A stretch of 64,000 bases of DNA from Scalindua sp964344685 (GCA_964344685.1 CAYFOK010000003.1:62001-126000); one strand, 5' to 3'; counted from the first letter of the stretch, positions 35,340-44,551 are shown. Numbers and translations are program-made. Notes: generated by a model not told the origin, from the letters alone.

Positions 35340-36629
35340 ATGCCAAAGGAATATAAGATCGAAACAATGGCGCTTCATGCGGGAGCTGTAGTAGATGAGA
35401 CGACTTCAAGGGGTGTGCCTCTCTACAGGACCAGTTCGTATGTGTTCAGGGATACGAAACACGCTGCAGACCTGTTCTCATTAAAAGAGTTGGGAAATAT
35501 ATACACACGTCTCATGAACCCCACTCATGATGTCCTGGAAACGAGAATGGCTGCTCTTGAGGGAGGGGCAGGAGCGCTGGCACTTGCCTCGGGAACGTCT
35601 GCAATATTTTATACCATTATAAATATCTGTAGTAACGGAGACGAGTTTGTGTCCGCTAATAATCTTTACGGCGGTACATATACCATGTTCAACAACATTC
35701 TGCCTGGCCTTGGGATAGAACCTCAATTTGTTAATCCACTCGAACCTGATAGCTTTGAAAAGGCAATTAACAATAAGACAAAACTGCTGTTTACTGAAGT
35801 AATCGGGAACCCGGTACTTGATGTGGCAAACATCAAGGAAATTGCCGAAATAGCCGGAAAATATAACCTACCTCTGGTAGTCGACTCTACATTCACAACG
35901 CCGTATCTTTACCGTCCAATTGAAGACGGTGCCGATATTGTTGTCCATTCCCTTACCAAGTGGCTTGGAGGTCACGGTACCGGTATCGGAGGCATTGTAA
36001 TCGACAGCGGGAAATTTGACTGGACCGATGAAAAATTCAAGCTCTATAACCAACCTGATGACTCGTACCACGGCTTAAGGTATGCGCATGATCTGGGTGA
36101 CTTAAACCACCTTGCTTTTATCCTGAGGATGAGACTTGTTCCATTAAGAAATCTAGGGGCATGTATTAGTCCTGATAATGCGTGGATGTTCCTGCAGGGC
36201 ATAGAAACCCTTCATCTGAGAATGCAGAGACATTCGGAAAATGCTTTGGAAGTCGCACAATACCTTTCAGATAATACATCTGTCGATTGGGTGAGATACC
36301 CGGGACTGAAGGGAGATCATGCATACAAAAACGCATCACTTCAATTTGAAAATGGCTTTGGTGGAATGGTTGTTTTCGGTATTAAGGGCGGCAGAGAAAG
36401 TGGTGAAAAATTTATCGATAACCTTCAGCTGTTTTCCCACCTTGCCAATGTCGGTGACGCTAAATCACTCGCAATTCATCCCGCAAGCACTACCCACTCT
36501 CAACTTTCTGAAGCGGAGCAGCAGGCGGGTGGAATCACGCCAGATCTTGTCAGGCTTTCGATTGGAATCGAGAATATTGATGATATAATTGATGCAATAG
36601 ATACGGCACTGAAAGCAGCTGTAGGATGA
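35340..36629 (+). CDS. metY: O-acetylhomoserine sulfhydrylase
   Basis: The 429-residue PLP enzyme shows TSSYVFRDTKHAADLF, RLMNPTHDVLETRMAALEGG, the PLP-lysine block DIVVHSLTKWLGGHGTGIGG and a C-terminal region with HPASTTHSQL and VRLSIGIENIDDI. Length and the long form of the insertion (YHGLRYAHDLGDL) are typical of MetY rather than MetB or MetC. It makes homocysteine from O-acetylhomoserine and sulfide. It is followed within eight bases by metA, and the two form the direct sulfhydrylation route. Confidence 0.95.
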   Translation: MPKEYKIETMALHAGAVVDETTSRGVPLYRTSSYVFRDTKHAADLFSLKELGNIYTRLMNPTHDVLETRMAALEGGAGALALASGTSAIFYTIINICSNGDEFVSANNLYGGTYTMFNNILPGLGIEPQFVNPLEPDSFEKAINNKTKLLFTEVIGNPVLDVANIKEIAEIAGKYNLPLVVDSTFTTPYLYRPIEDGADIVVHSLTKWLGGHGTGIGGIVIDSGKFDWTDEKFKLYNQPDDSYHGLRYAHDLGDLNHLAFILRMRLVPLRNLGACISPDNAWMFLQGIETLHLRMQRHSENALEVAQYLSDNTSVDWVRYPGLKGDHAYKNASLQFENGFGGMVVFGIKGGRESGEKFIDNLQLFSHLANVGDAKSLAIHPASTTHSQLSEAEQQAGGITPDLVRLSIGIENIDDIIDAIDTALKAAVG

Positions 36630-36636
36630 TAGAAAA

Positions 36637-37530
36637 ATGACCATTGTAATACCAAGAAATTATCATGCAGAGAATCTGCTTAGAGATCACGGAATTGTGT
36701 GTAAATCACAGGAGGAGGCGCGTAAGGAGAATTTCCCTTCACTTCGCATTGGAATATTAAATATTATGCCTGAAGCTGAGACCTACGAATTTAACCTCCT
36801 TTATCCCCTGGGAAGGTCTATTCTCCAGGTAGAACCGGTATGGATACGGTTAAAGACCCATAACTACTACAGCACTGAAGATTCTCATCTAGAAAACTTT
36901 TATGTTTTTTTTGAAGAAGCCGTATCAGGAAACAAGCTTGATGGCCTGATACTGACAGGAGCCCCTGTCGAAGATATCCCGTTCCAGGAGGTAATTTTCT
37001 GGGACGAAATCTGTGAAATAATTGATTATGCTAAAGATAATATTGCATCAACTCTCGGTATATGCTGGGGCGGGCTTGCATTCGCAAAATTTATAGGAGT
37101 TGAAAAAGAGGTATTCAAAAAAAAGATCTTCGGTGTATTTGAGACCAGAAACCTCTATCCCCATCACAAGATTGTAGGCGGACTGGACGATATGTTCTGG
37201 TGCCCTTTTTCCAGCTTCTCCAGTTTGCCAGATAAACCCATGGAAGCGGCGCGTGATGAGGGCAGAATAAACCTCCTTGCCCATTCAGCTGAAGCGGGAT
37301 ATATAATTTTTGAAAGTATTGACCATAAGTTTATTGCACACCTCGGCCATCCTGAATACCCCGCAGAAAGGCTTGTTGAAGAATATAATAGAGACATAAA
37401 GAAAGGAAGAAAAGATGTTGAGTTTCCAAAAAACATGGATATTAATAATCCGCTGAATAGATGGCGGGGACACTGTCTTGACTTCTTTTCACAATGGATT
37501 AAACACATCCATGAAACAACCTCTTTTTAA
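36637..37530 (+). CDS. metA: Homoserine O-acetyltransferase of the MetA family
   Basis: The 297-residue MetA-family protein has LRIGILNIMPEAETYEFNL, TGAPVED, the catalytic LGICWGG (Cys143) and AHLGHPEYPAERL (His in the active-site triad). The residue equivalent to position 111 is Glu (Glu112 here, in GAPVE), which in this family goes with acetyl-CoA use, whereas Gly (as in the enterobacterial enzyme) goes with succinyl-CoA. So O-acetylhomoserine is the predicted product, fitting the adjacent metY. The gap to metY is seven bases. Confidence 0.92.
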   Translation: MTIVIPRNYHAENLLRDHGIVCKSQEEARKENFPSLRIGILNIMPEAETYEFNLLYPLGRSILQVEPVWIRLKTHNYYSTEDSHLENFYVFFEEAVSGNKLDGLILTGAPVEDIPFQEVIFWDEICEIIDYAKDNIASTLGICWGGLAFAKFIGVEKEVFKKKIFGVFETRNLYPHHKIVGGLDDMFWCPFSSFSSLPDKPMEAARDEGRINLLAHSAEAGYIIFESIDHKFIAHLGHPEYPAERLVEEYNRDIKKGRKDVEFPKNMDINNPLNRWRGHCLDFFSQWIKHIHETTSF

Positions 37531-37624
37531 TTTTGAGACCCAGGTGATTCAACAAAAAGCCTTTCAACACACGACAGCAGGCAGATGTGTTAAGTATTGA
37601 TAATAAAGCAAAAGGAGTATAACT

Positions 37625-38383
37625 ATGAAGCCTGATAATTCTATTCAAAGTCGCCGGAAATTTCTAAGGAACGTTTCGTACGGCACTATTGCATTAACTA
37701 CGGCAGGGACATTTACTCAAAACCTTATTAGAACGCAGGCTGAAGCATTAGCCGAAGAGCTTACTATTACACCCCGGCAGACAGAGGGCCCATTCTACCC
37801 GGACAGGCTTCCGTCCGATATCGATAACGATCTGTTGATCATAAACAATTCCACCAGGCCCGCCGCAGGAGAGATCACACACCTCACTGGACGTGTTATC
37901 AGTTCGGCAGGAAAACCTATCCAAAATGCGGTCGTTGAAATCTGGCATGTTGATAACAACGGTATCTATTACCATACCAGATGTCCAAAGCAAGATCAGC
38001 GAGACAGAAACTTCCAGGGATACGGACGTACAATTACCGACTCATCCGGTGACTATTATTTTCATACTATCAAGCCAGTGCCTTATGACCTGGGGGTAAC
38101 GCGTACTCCGCACATCCACTTTATTGTCAGGCAAGGTGATAAAAGACTGCTCACAACTCAGATGTATATTAAGGGGCATCCGTGGAATGAGCGTGACTTT
38201 ATATTTCAAAGTATTCGAGGTAAAGAGGCCCGCGAGGCTGTTCTAGTTGATTTCAGGGCAATCAAAGGTACTACAGCGGGAGAACTGAAAGCACAATTCG
38301 ATATTGTAATCGGTGTAACCCCAGAAGATCCGTCAAAAGATTTTAACCGAAATCGTGATGGGCTCCCTGTTGAAAGGCAATAA
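37625..38383 (+). CDS. Tat-exported intradiol ring-cleavage dioxygenase-like protein
   Basis: The N-terminus SRRKFLRNVSYGTIALTTAG is a twin-arginine signal. The mature part matches protocatechuate 3,4-dioxygenase-type proteins: TEGPFYPDRLPSD, VEIWHVDNNGIYYH (Tyr ligand), QGYGRTITDSSGDYYFHTIK, VPYDLG (second Tyr ligand) and TPHIHFIV (two His ligands). All four iron ligands are present. At 252 residues it is a single subunit. Substrate unknown; exported members of this family are poorly understood. An AAAGGAG ribosome binding site precedes the ATG. Confidence 0.87.
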   Translation: MKPDNSIQSRRKFLRNVSYGTIALTTAGTFTQNLIRTQAEALAEELTITPRQTEGPFYPDRLPSDIDNDLLIINNSTRPAAGEITHLTGRVISSAGKPIQNAVVEIWHVDNNGIYYHTRCPKQDQRDRNFQGYGRTITDSSGDYYFHTIKPVPYDLGVTRTPHIHFIVRQGDKRLLTTQMYIKGHPWNERDFIFQSIRGKEAREAVLVDFRAIKGTTAGELKAQFDIVIGVTPEDPSKDFNRNRDGLPVERQ

Positions 38384-38502
38384 AAGAGTATGAATGAAGA
38401 AATCGCAAGGTTGCTGTTTATGCTGTACCGGTTATGAAAACATGATTAAAAGATACAAAAACCTGAGAACCTTGCAAAAAACAATCTTTTAAGGAAAACG
38501 CT

Positions 38503-38802
38503 ATGATGGAAATACAATGCCCCAATTGTAAGTATGAAGGAATCGGTAAGCATATTACCAGAGGTTCAGTTGCCGTGGAATTGGCACTATGGCTGCTATT
38601 TATGTTTCCGGGTTTAGTCTATTCATTCTGGAGGCTTTCAACCACAAAGCTGGTATGTCCTGAATGTGATTTCGAGAATGTAAGAAAAAAAGAAGAGACC
38701 AATGTAGTTTGTATGCCCGGAATGTTTGTCAAAATAATAGCAGGTATTATTGGTGCAATTTTTTTATTATATATTCTAAGTTTATTTGGTTTCGGCAAAT
38801 GA
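38503..38802 (+). CDS. Small zinc-ribbon membrane protein
   Basis: The 99-residue protein has two CxxC pairs (CPNCKYEGIG and CPECDFENV), forming a zinc ribbon split by a first hydrophobic segment (ELALWLLFMFPGLVYSFW) and followed by a second (IIAGIIGAIFLLYILSLFG). AAGGAAAA precedes tandem ATGs at 38503 and 38506. Such short zinc-ribbon membrane proteins are common and have no assigned function. It is immediately upstream of a candidate non-coding RNA promoter. Confidence 0.8.
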   Translation: MMEIQCPNCKYEGIGKHITRGSVAVELALWLLFMFPGLVYSFWRLSTTKLVCPECDFENVRKKEETNVVCMPGMFVKIIAGIIGAIFLLYILSLFGFGK

Positions 38803-38894
38803 AACAGAATTCGACACTGAATATAAAAAAGAGATAATTTCATCATTCCGAATGATGTTCATTCTTCCGGAAACCTTTATACTTTTTTCCGCTT

Positions 38895-38923
38895 TTGAAA
38901 GCCAGTTAAATTTAGTTTATAAT
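38895..38923 (+). promoter_or_regulatory. Consensus promoter of the structured RNA candidate
   Basis: TTGAAA (38895-38900), spacer of exactly 17 bases, TATAAT (38918-38923). Transcription would begin near 38930, thirteen bases before the paired RNA stem. It is one of the two best promoter matches in the window. Confidence 0.7.
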
Positions 38924-38929
38924 ATATGT

Positions 38930-39035
38930 AGAAGAAAGATTTCCTGGAAGGCAGTCAGGAGTGTGCAGGGGTAAAAGCTCAGCTATGACCCATCAATCCC
39001 CAGTAGCTAAGTTTTTGGTGCCTTCCAGGCGATAT
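38930..39035 (+). ncRNA. Candidate structured RNA with 11-bp closing stem and pseudoknot
   Basis: CCTGGAAGGCA (38943-38953) pairs perfectly with TGCCTTCCAGG (39019-39029). Inside, GGGG (38968-38971) can pair with CCCC (38998-39001), and the loop bases CTCAGCTA (38978-38985) can pair with TAGCTAAG (39004-39011) at seven of eight positions. That is an H-type pseudoknot within a closed outer stem. A consensus promoter lies immediately upstream. It does not match the SRP RNA, 6S, tmRNA, or any riboswitch consensus I could recall. It may be a small RNA or a cis element of the downstream amidohydrolase gene at 39236. Confidence 0.55.
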
Positions 39036-39235
39036 AATAAAAGGCTTATGTAGTTAAACCGCATAGTCATGTTTTTTAAAGCCGCTCACATATCAAACAT
39101 AATCACGTAAAAAATCAATTCGGGATATAACCCCCAATAAATACTTGAGTTTTATTGACTGTTTTACTACTCTTATTAAATCTTTAGAAAGCAGTTTTCC
39201 TATTAATCTATCGGCTTAAATATTGAATACATTGC

Positions 39236-40444
39236 ATGAAACAAAAGCTTACCGGATATATCAATAAATTAACAACAGTCCTCAAACCAGATATGTATTA
39301 CAAACCTGTCCGGAAAGAGTATACAAGCCGTAAACTGCAACATTATGCATGCATTATTGCTATAGTTGCCAGCTTGATGCTGGGGTGTACCAAACCAGTC
39401 AAAATAAGTCAGGCAATATATTATAAAGGAGAGCTGGTATTAGGTTACCAGCCAAGGTCTAACCTTGTACAGGAACAAGCTACCCCCGACAAACCGAAAT
39501 ATCCGGTCATTGACGTACATACACATTTTTCAAGTGACTTATCCCCGGCTTTTCTGATTGAAAAGATGAATGAACTGGGGATTAGAGCCATCATCAATTT
39601 GAGCGGTGGGTATGGGACAAAGCTGGATCAAATGCTTGGGATATTCTCACGGTATAGCCCTAATCGATTGATAATTTTCTGTAATCTTGATTTTTCAAAG
39701 ATAGATGATTCAGATTTTAGTGATCAGATGGTTTCATTTCTGAGTAGCGCACATGCAAAAGGGGCTAAGGGCCTGAAAATTTTTAAGAGCCTGGGATTGA
39801 CCCAGAAAGATAAAACAGGTCAGATTGTTTCTATTGATGATGCCCGGCTCGATCCTGTCTGGGCCAAAGCGGGAGAACTCGGGATGCCGGTACTGATACA
39901 CACAGCGGACCCGGTAGCCTTTTTTAAACCGGCTGATAGATTTAACGAACGTTTGATGCAGTTAAAAAGACATCCGGAATGGAGTTTTTATGGTGATGAA
40001 TTTCCGGGACGTGAGACCATCATCGAACAACGAAATCGGGTGATTGCAAAACATCCCGATACGACCTTTATCGGAGCCCATGTCGGTAATAGTGCCGAAG
40101 ATTTAACGGCCATTGGCAACCTGCTTGATTCCTGCCCGAATCTATATGTGGATATTGCCGGTAGAGTAGCAGAACTCGGACGGCAGCCTTACACCGCAAG
40201 AGAGTTTCTTATAAAATATCAGGATCGCATACTGTTCGGGACCGACCGTTATCCGGGTAAAACTGTTCAGCCAAGATATAAAATCTACTATCGATTCCTT
40301 CAAACACAGGATGAATACTTTGACTATTACGATCATCCTTTTCCGCCAACCGGTGAGTGGAAGATTTATGGAATATTTCTGCCTGATGAAGTTTTAGAGA
40401 AAATATATTTTAAGAATGCAGAAAGATTGCTTGGCTTGAAATAA
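39236..40444 (+). CDS. Amidohydrolase_2-family lipoprotein
   Basis: The N-terminus carries a hydrophobic segment ending in SLMLGC, a lipobox. The body has VIDVHTHF (metal-binding HxH), VLIHTADP, FIGAHVGN and FGTDRYPGK, the metal and catalytic motifs of amidohydrolase-2/TatD-like TIM barrels. The true start may be Met20 (39293), giving a shorter signal region; no good ribosome binding site separates the options. Likely a lipid-anchored periplasmic hydrolase or decarboxylase with unknown substrate. About 200 bp upstream lies the structured RNA candidate. Confidence 0.8.
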   Translation: MKQKLTGYINKLTTVLKPDMYYKPVRKEYTSRKLQHYACIIAIVASLMLGCTKPVKISQAIYYKGELVLGYQPRSNLVQEQATPDKPKYPVIDVHTHFSSDLSPAFLIEKMNELGIRAIINLSGGYGTKLDQMLGIFSRYSPNRLIIFCNLDFSKIDDSDFSDQMVSFLSSAHAKGAKGLKIFKSLGLTQKDKTGQIVSIDDARLDPVWAKAGELGMPVLIHTADPVAFFKPADRFNERLMQLKRHPEWSFYGDEFPGRETIIEQRNRVIAKHPDTTFIGAHVGNSAEDLTAIGNLLDSCPNLYVDIAGRVAELGRQPYTAREFLIKYQDRILFGTDRYPGKTVQPRYKIYYRFLQTQDEYFDYYDHPFPPTGEWKIYGIFLPDEVLEKIYFKNAERLLGLK

Positions 40445-40575
40445 TGAAAGTCTTATCCCGTTCAGTGTTATGCTTCAAGGTTGATAGAGGTGATTTGATA
40501 CCTTCATTCTTTTTGACAAAACAACATTCACAATATACACTTACAGCGTAGTTTCTGCAAATTTCGAGTTTTATT

Positions 40576-42237
40576 ATGCATTCTCACAAAATTACAATTC
40601 TAATCTTTATAGCTTTCTTATTACATGCCACTTCAGGCACTTTTTCTTTGTATGCGAAGGAAGATATCATAAAGGGAAAACCTGCCTTACCTGGCAAAGC
40701 TTGCCAGACAAAACCTCTATTCGACTGGACTCCGCAGGAGAAATGGGTATGGAATCAAATTTGTAATGGAGAAATAGCAGATTTCAATGAGAGGGATAAA
40801 GAGTATGACAAAGTCTTTGATCCGAAAAACTATAAACGAAAGCCTAAAGGCCGGTTACTTACTCCTGAATTTCTTGAGACAATACTTATTCATGAACCTT
40901 TTTGTGGATCATTAACCCACCACGGTGTAAGAATCGTTGGTGCATGGTTCAAAGACACTATAGACCTGTCAGATGCAACTCTTGCTCACCCACTACGGTT
41001 GGAAAAGTCACGCTTTGACTCAGAATTATATTTACCATTTCTGAAAACCGATTGCGGAATTTCTCTGTATGGATCCTATTTCAATGACAAATTGCATATG
41101 AACTCGGTTAATATAAGTGGTTATCTTTATATGAAAGATGTGGCAGTGTTTAAGGCGGTAGATCTCATCGGTGCAGATATAGAGGGGCAATTTAATATGG
41201 ATGGCTCTGAGTTTACTGACAAACTTATTATGGATTCATTACATGTTAGTGGATATCTTAAGATGCGTAATGCTGAATTCAGTTATGTAAGTCTTCTAAA
41301 CGCCAGAATAGATAGTGCTCTGGAAATGGACGGTTCTAAATTTAGAGATAAGCTGCTTATGCAAAGATTAGAGGTTGGTAATAATTTATATATGCGGTAT
41401 GGGGCAGAGTTTGAAGATGTAATTCTAAATCGCTCGAAAATAGGAGGGAATTTAGAGCTTACCGGCAGTACATTCAAATCAATTGATCTAACTGGCACTA
41501 GTATTAGTAAAGAATTCAGGCTTAGTTCCAAACATTTAGATAAAAGAACAGACGCGGGTCCTGCTAAATGGCAGGAAGAATCTAAATTGACACTTCTTAA
41601 CACTAAAGTAGGAGTGCTGCAGGATTCCATAAGTTCATGGCCTAAATATTTAAAAGTGGAGCTTAACGGCTTCACCTATGGTAGGCTGGGTGATTTTATT
41701 GCAGATAATAATAAAGACCTTGCGAAGAGAGATATTACCTGGCTAAAAAAATGGTTGAATAAACAAAAAAAATATAGTCCTCAACCTTATGAACATCTTG
41801 CTAGTGTTTTGCTAAAATCAGGCCATGTAAGTATGGCAAATAGTATTCTTTATGATGGAAGAGAACGTAAGCGAAAGGAAATGGCTACATGGCGACAGTG
41901 GACTTATTTAAGTATACTGAATTATGTAATTGGTTATGGCTATGGACATCGTATCTTTAGAGCGCTCTACTTTGTTTTTGGTTTAGTTATAATAGGCGTA
42001 CTTGTGCTTAGGGTTTCCAGACAATATTGTAAAAAAGATAGTAATAAAAAAGATTTAAAATATTGGGGTCTTGCGTATAGCATTGACATGCTTTTGCCAA
42101 TAATACACCTCCGCAAACATCATTATGATAAGATTGAGATGCAAGGGTGGGTGAGGGTATACTTTTATGTACATCAAATACTAGGTTATGCCCTAGCTCT
42201 ATTTGTTATTACTGGATTAACCGGGATAGTGAAGTAG
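40576..42237 (+). CDS. Exported repeat protein with C-terminal membrane segments
   Basis: The 553-residue protein has a signal peptide (ILIFIAFLLHATSGTFSLYA) and a central domain of imperfect ~40-residue repeats (FNMDGSEFTDKLIMDSLHVS, LEMDGSKFRDKLLMQRLEVG, DLIGADIEG), which look like a right-handed beta-helix related to pentapeptide repeats. C-terminal membrane helices follow (IFRALYFVFGLVIIGVLVL, and ILGYALALFVITGLTGIV). I do not recognise a characterised relative; databases label similar proteins as membrane-associated or hypothetical. The order signal, beta-helix, two or more membrane helices suggests a periplasmic domain tethered to the inner membrane. Confidence 0.7.
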   Translation: MHSHKITILIFIAFLLHATSGTFSLYAKEDIIKGKPALPGKACQTKPLFDWTPQEKWVWNQICNGEIADFNERDKEYDKVFDPKNYKRKPKGRLLTPEFLETILIHEPFCGSLTHHGVRIVGAWFKDTIDLSDATLAHPLRLEKSRFDSELYLPFLKTDCGISLYGSYFNDKLHMNSVNISGYLYMKDVAVFKAVDLIGADIEGQFNMDGSEFTDKLIMDSLHVSGYLKMRNAEFSYVSLLNARIDSALEMDGSKFRDKLLMQRLEVGNNLYMRYGAEFEDVILNRSKIGGNLELTGSTFKSIDLTGTSISKEFRLSSKHLDKRTDAGPAKWQEESKLTLLNTKVGVLQDSISSWPKYLKVELNGFTYGRLGDFIADNNKDLAKRDITWLKKWLNKQKKYSPQPYEHLASVLLKSGHVSMANSILYDGRERKRKEMATWRQWTYLSILNYVIGYGYGHRIFRALYFVFGLVIIGVLVLRVSRQYCKKDSNKKDLKYWGLAYSIDMLLPIIHLRKHHYDKIEMQGWVRVYFYVHQILGYALALFVITGLTGIVK

Positions 42238-42622
42238 GATTATCTCAGAAAAAGGTATTCATGAATTTGAGATTTGAAGTCTGTACACTGGCCAGCACCT
42301 GTTTCGCCAACCCTCTGTTCCTCTATGGCAGAGCGTAATTCGCAGGGTCTAAGCTACCCTGTCACATCATTCCCCTTTGACTGAATACCGTATACTATCA
42401 AGTTAGATTCCCGCTTTTGCGGGAATGATAATCTTAAACCTGTCATTTTTACCCGACGATTTCTCTGGCGGGCCCAACTTAATTGGGAATCTAATAATCA
42501 TTGAATTTCCTATGCAGTAAATTAATTTGATGAATGAATATTTATTTAAAAAAAAACTTTTTTTCATACATTTTTAATGAGAAAATACAGATATATCTAA
42601 AACTACCATAACGGAGGCAATT
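42238..42622. repeat. Gap with inverted-repeat element (42403-42494)
   Basis: TTAGATTCCC (42403-42412) and GGGAATCTAA (42485-42494) are perfect 10-base inverted repeats. Inside them ATTCCCGC-TTTT-GCGGGAAT (42408-42425) forms an 8-bp hairpin. The unit of about 92 bp has the look of a miniature inverted-repeat or REP-like element; no copy with the same ends was found elsewhere in this window. No gene is visible in the rest of the gap. A gagg-like GGAGGC site precedes the next ATG. Confidence 0.55.
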
Positions 42623-43690
42623 ATGTCTGTAAAATGTAGTAAAGGTTTCCTTCTAATTCTTGTTTTGCTTTTTATGCCATACAGCTTGCTTGCTGAAACC
42701 AGATACGAGAAAGCGACCTTTGCAGGTGGCTGCTTCTGGTGTATGGAACACCCATTTGAGGAATTGACAGGAGTGTCAGAGGTTTTGTCCGGTTATACAG
42801 GCGGGCGTAAAAAAAACCCCACGTATGAAGAGGTTTCGGCGGGAGCAACTTTTCATTACGAATCGGTGCAGATAACATACGATCCCTCTAAAATAAGTTA
42901 TTCAAAACTGCTTGATACATTCTGGCGGCAGATAGACCCTACAGACCCTGGCGGCCAGTTCGTTGATAAAGGCATGCAATACAGGACCGCTGTTTTTTAT
43001 CACAATGAAGAACAGAAACGCCTGGCAGAGGAATCGAAAGAGCAGTTGAACGAATCAGGAAGATTTGACGAAGAGATCGTCACAGAGATTATTGAAGCAA
43101 CTCCATTTTATAAGGCAGAAGAATATCATCAGGACTTTTATAAAAAGAGCCCGCTAAGGTATAAGGCGTATAGAAGAGGCTCAGGCCGTGATAAATTCCT
43201 GGAAAGGATTTGGGGTAAAAAGATGAATATAGAACAGAGCAAAAATTATAAAGAATTTGATAAATCCACTAAAGCAGAACGGTTGAAAAAATTGAACCCT
43301 TTACAATATAAAGTGACTCAGGAGAGCGGTACGGAAAGACCATTCGATAATGAGTATTGGGACAATAAGAAGGAGGGAATTTACGTAGACATCGTATCCG
43401 GTGAACCGCTTTTCAGCTCACACGACAAGTTCGCTTCAGGAACCGGTTGGCCAAGTTTTACAAAACCGCTTGAATCTGAAAATTTTGTTGAAGTGGAAGA
43501 CAGAACGTTCTTTATGAAGAGAATAGAGGTAAGAAGCAGGCATGCGGATTCTCACCTTGGGCATGTATTCGAAGATGGCCCTGAACCTACGGGTCTCCGC
43601 TACTGTATAAACTCTGCAGCTCTACGATTCATTTCCAAGGAGGATATGGAAAAAGAGGGATATGGTGAATATAGGAATCTTTTTGAATAA
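42623..43690 (+). CDS. msrAB: Periplasmic methionine sulfoxide reductase MsrA-MsrB fusion
   Basis: After a signal peptide (LLILVLLFMPYSLLA) residues about 30-195 are MsrA, with catalytic FAGGCFWCMEHPFEE and TGGRKKNPTYEEV. From about 215 an MsrB domain follows, with KFASGTGWPSF, RSRHADSHLGHVFEDGP and the catalytic RYCINSAALRF. The usual MsrB zinc cysteines (CxxC before PLFSS) are replaced by DIVSG. Such fusions repair both stereoisomers of oxidised Met; here in the periplasm. An ACGGAGGC ribosome binding site precedes the ATG. Confidence 0.93.
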   Translation: MSVKCSKGFLLILVLLFMPYSLLAETRYEKATFAGGCFWCMEHPFEELTGVSEVLSGYTGGRKKNPTYEEVSAGATFHYESVQITYDPSKISYSKLLDTFWRQIDPTDPGGQFVDKGMQYRTAVFYHNEEQKRLAEESKEQLNESGRFDEEIVTEIIEATPFYKAEEYHQDFYKKSPLRYKAYRRGSGRDKFLERIWGKKMNIEQSKNYKEFDKSTKAERLKKLNPLQYKVTQESGTERPFDNEYWDNKKEGIYVDIVSGEPLFSSHDKFASGTGWPSFTKPLESENFVEVEDRTFFMKRIEVRSRHADSHLGHVFEDGPEPTGLRYCINSAALRFISKEDMEKEGYGEYRNLFE

Positions 43691-43694
43691 AAAA

Positions 43695-44372
43695 ATGTTA
43701 GTTGAAAAAATGGGTATCCGTTTTCCTGCATCAAAATTGACAAACACGGGTATAGCTAATCTGAGTAAAATATTGGTGGCGTTGATGCTGGCAACCATCC
43801 TGTTTGGCTGCAGCACAACGGCACTTAATATTAAATCTTCCGGAGAACTAAGCGGCAAAAAATTACTTACCTGTCGATTTGTCTTCTATAATGACGATGT
43901 ACATATCGAAAATGGTGAAGGATTTTCCGTATTTTTTAAAGAGAGAGAGGATGATAAACTCACAATGTTTCAGCCTGATGAGGAAGGATATGTATATATA
44001 CCTGTAGATGAAGGCCAATATTATATTTCAAGGATTAAATTTAATAAACTCAACGGACATCTCCTTTTTCCTGTACATCAAGACTCCGGAATAAATGTTG
44101 ATATTTCTGATACCGTTGTGAATTTAGGTACAATCCATATCAGTCTCCAACAAAATATTACTTCTAAAATTGCGTATGTATCAACTTATGGTTACCCCTA
44201 TGCAGGTAAATTGATGCCTTCGTCACTAAAACCTGAGTTAAGTGTCACTCAAATCCCTGGCCGGGATATTGCTCAGCGTTATTTATTATTATCTAAACTT
44301 GACATATTACCCGAATCTATTCGAGATGAGGTTGTATATTTCTCAGAAGAGGTGGAAACTCCTTTTAGATAA
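43695..44372 (+). CDS. Lipoprotein of unknown function
   Basis: A hydrophobic stretch (LVALMLATILFGC) ends in a lipobox with Cys, followed by about 180 residues of beta-rich sequence (GYVYIPVDEGQYYISRI, VVNLGTIHISLQQN). The reading frame can start as early as 43662, overlapping msrAB, but the ATG at 43695 (or 43710) avoids most overlap. Functional hints are lacking; the domain resembles the carboxypeptidase-regulatory-like and DUF2846-type lipoproteins only loosely. Likely cotranscribed with msrAB. Confidence 0.65.
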   Translation: MLVEKMGIRFPASKLTNTGIANLSKILVALMLATILFGCSTTALNIKSSGELSGKKLLTCRFVFYNDDVHIENGEGFSVFFKEREDDKLTMFQPDEEGYVYIPVDEGQYYISRIKFNKLNGHLLFPVHQDSGINVDISDTVVNLGTIHISLQQNITSKIAYVSTYGYPYAGKLMPSSLKPELSVTQIPGRDIAQRYLLLSKLDILPESIRDEVVYFSEEVETPFR

Positions 44373-44551
44373 GATACAGAGAACTGCAAATTAAAAGGTA
44401 ATAATACTTGACATTAACAAGGTATTATATAGTATATCGCTTGTGTCATATATCAACATATTGTATATTACCTGCAGTTTCTCTACATTTAATATTATTA
44501 TTGATATTGTAAAGTGTGAAAAAAAGCTATAATAAACAGTAGCGGATTTGT

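Larger units (their letters stand above)
38803..39235. other. Gap of 433 bp holding a promoter and a structured RNA candidate
   Basis: Apart from the promoter at 38895-38923 and the paired region at 38943-39029 (listed separately), I see no gene. A short open frame crossing 38786-38974 overlaps both and is not supported. No clear T-run terminator follows, though AGGCTT and AAAGCC (about 39042-39082) could close a loop. Confidence 0.5.

Noticed and set aside
38786..38974. 62-codon open frame across the RNA promoter
   Set aside because: It runs through the promoter and stem and overlaps the previous gene; no ribosome binding site was seen.
38930..39035. SRP RNA, 6S RNA, tmRNA or c-di-GMP riboswitch
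   Set aside because: The GGAAGG motif appears only within the stem and the other conserved words of these RNAs are absent.
41283..41675. 130-codon antisense frame in the repeat membrane protein gene
   Set aside because: Shadow of the coding frame, as are the other long antisense frames inside real genes.
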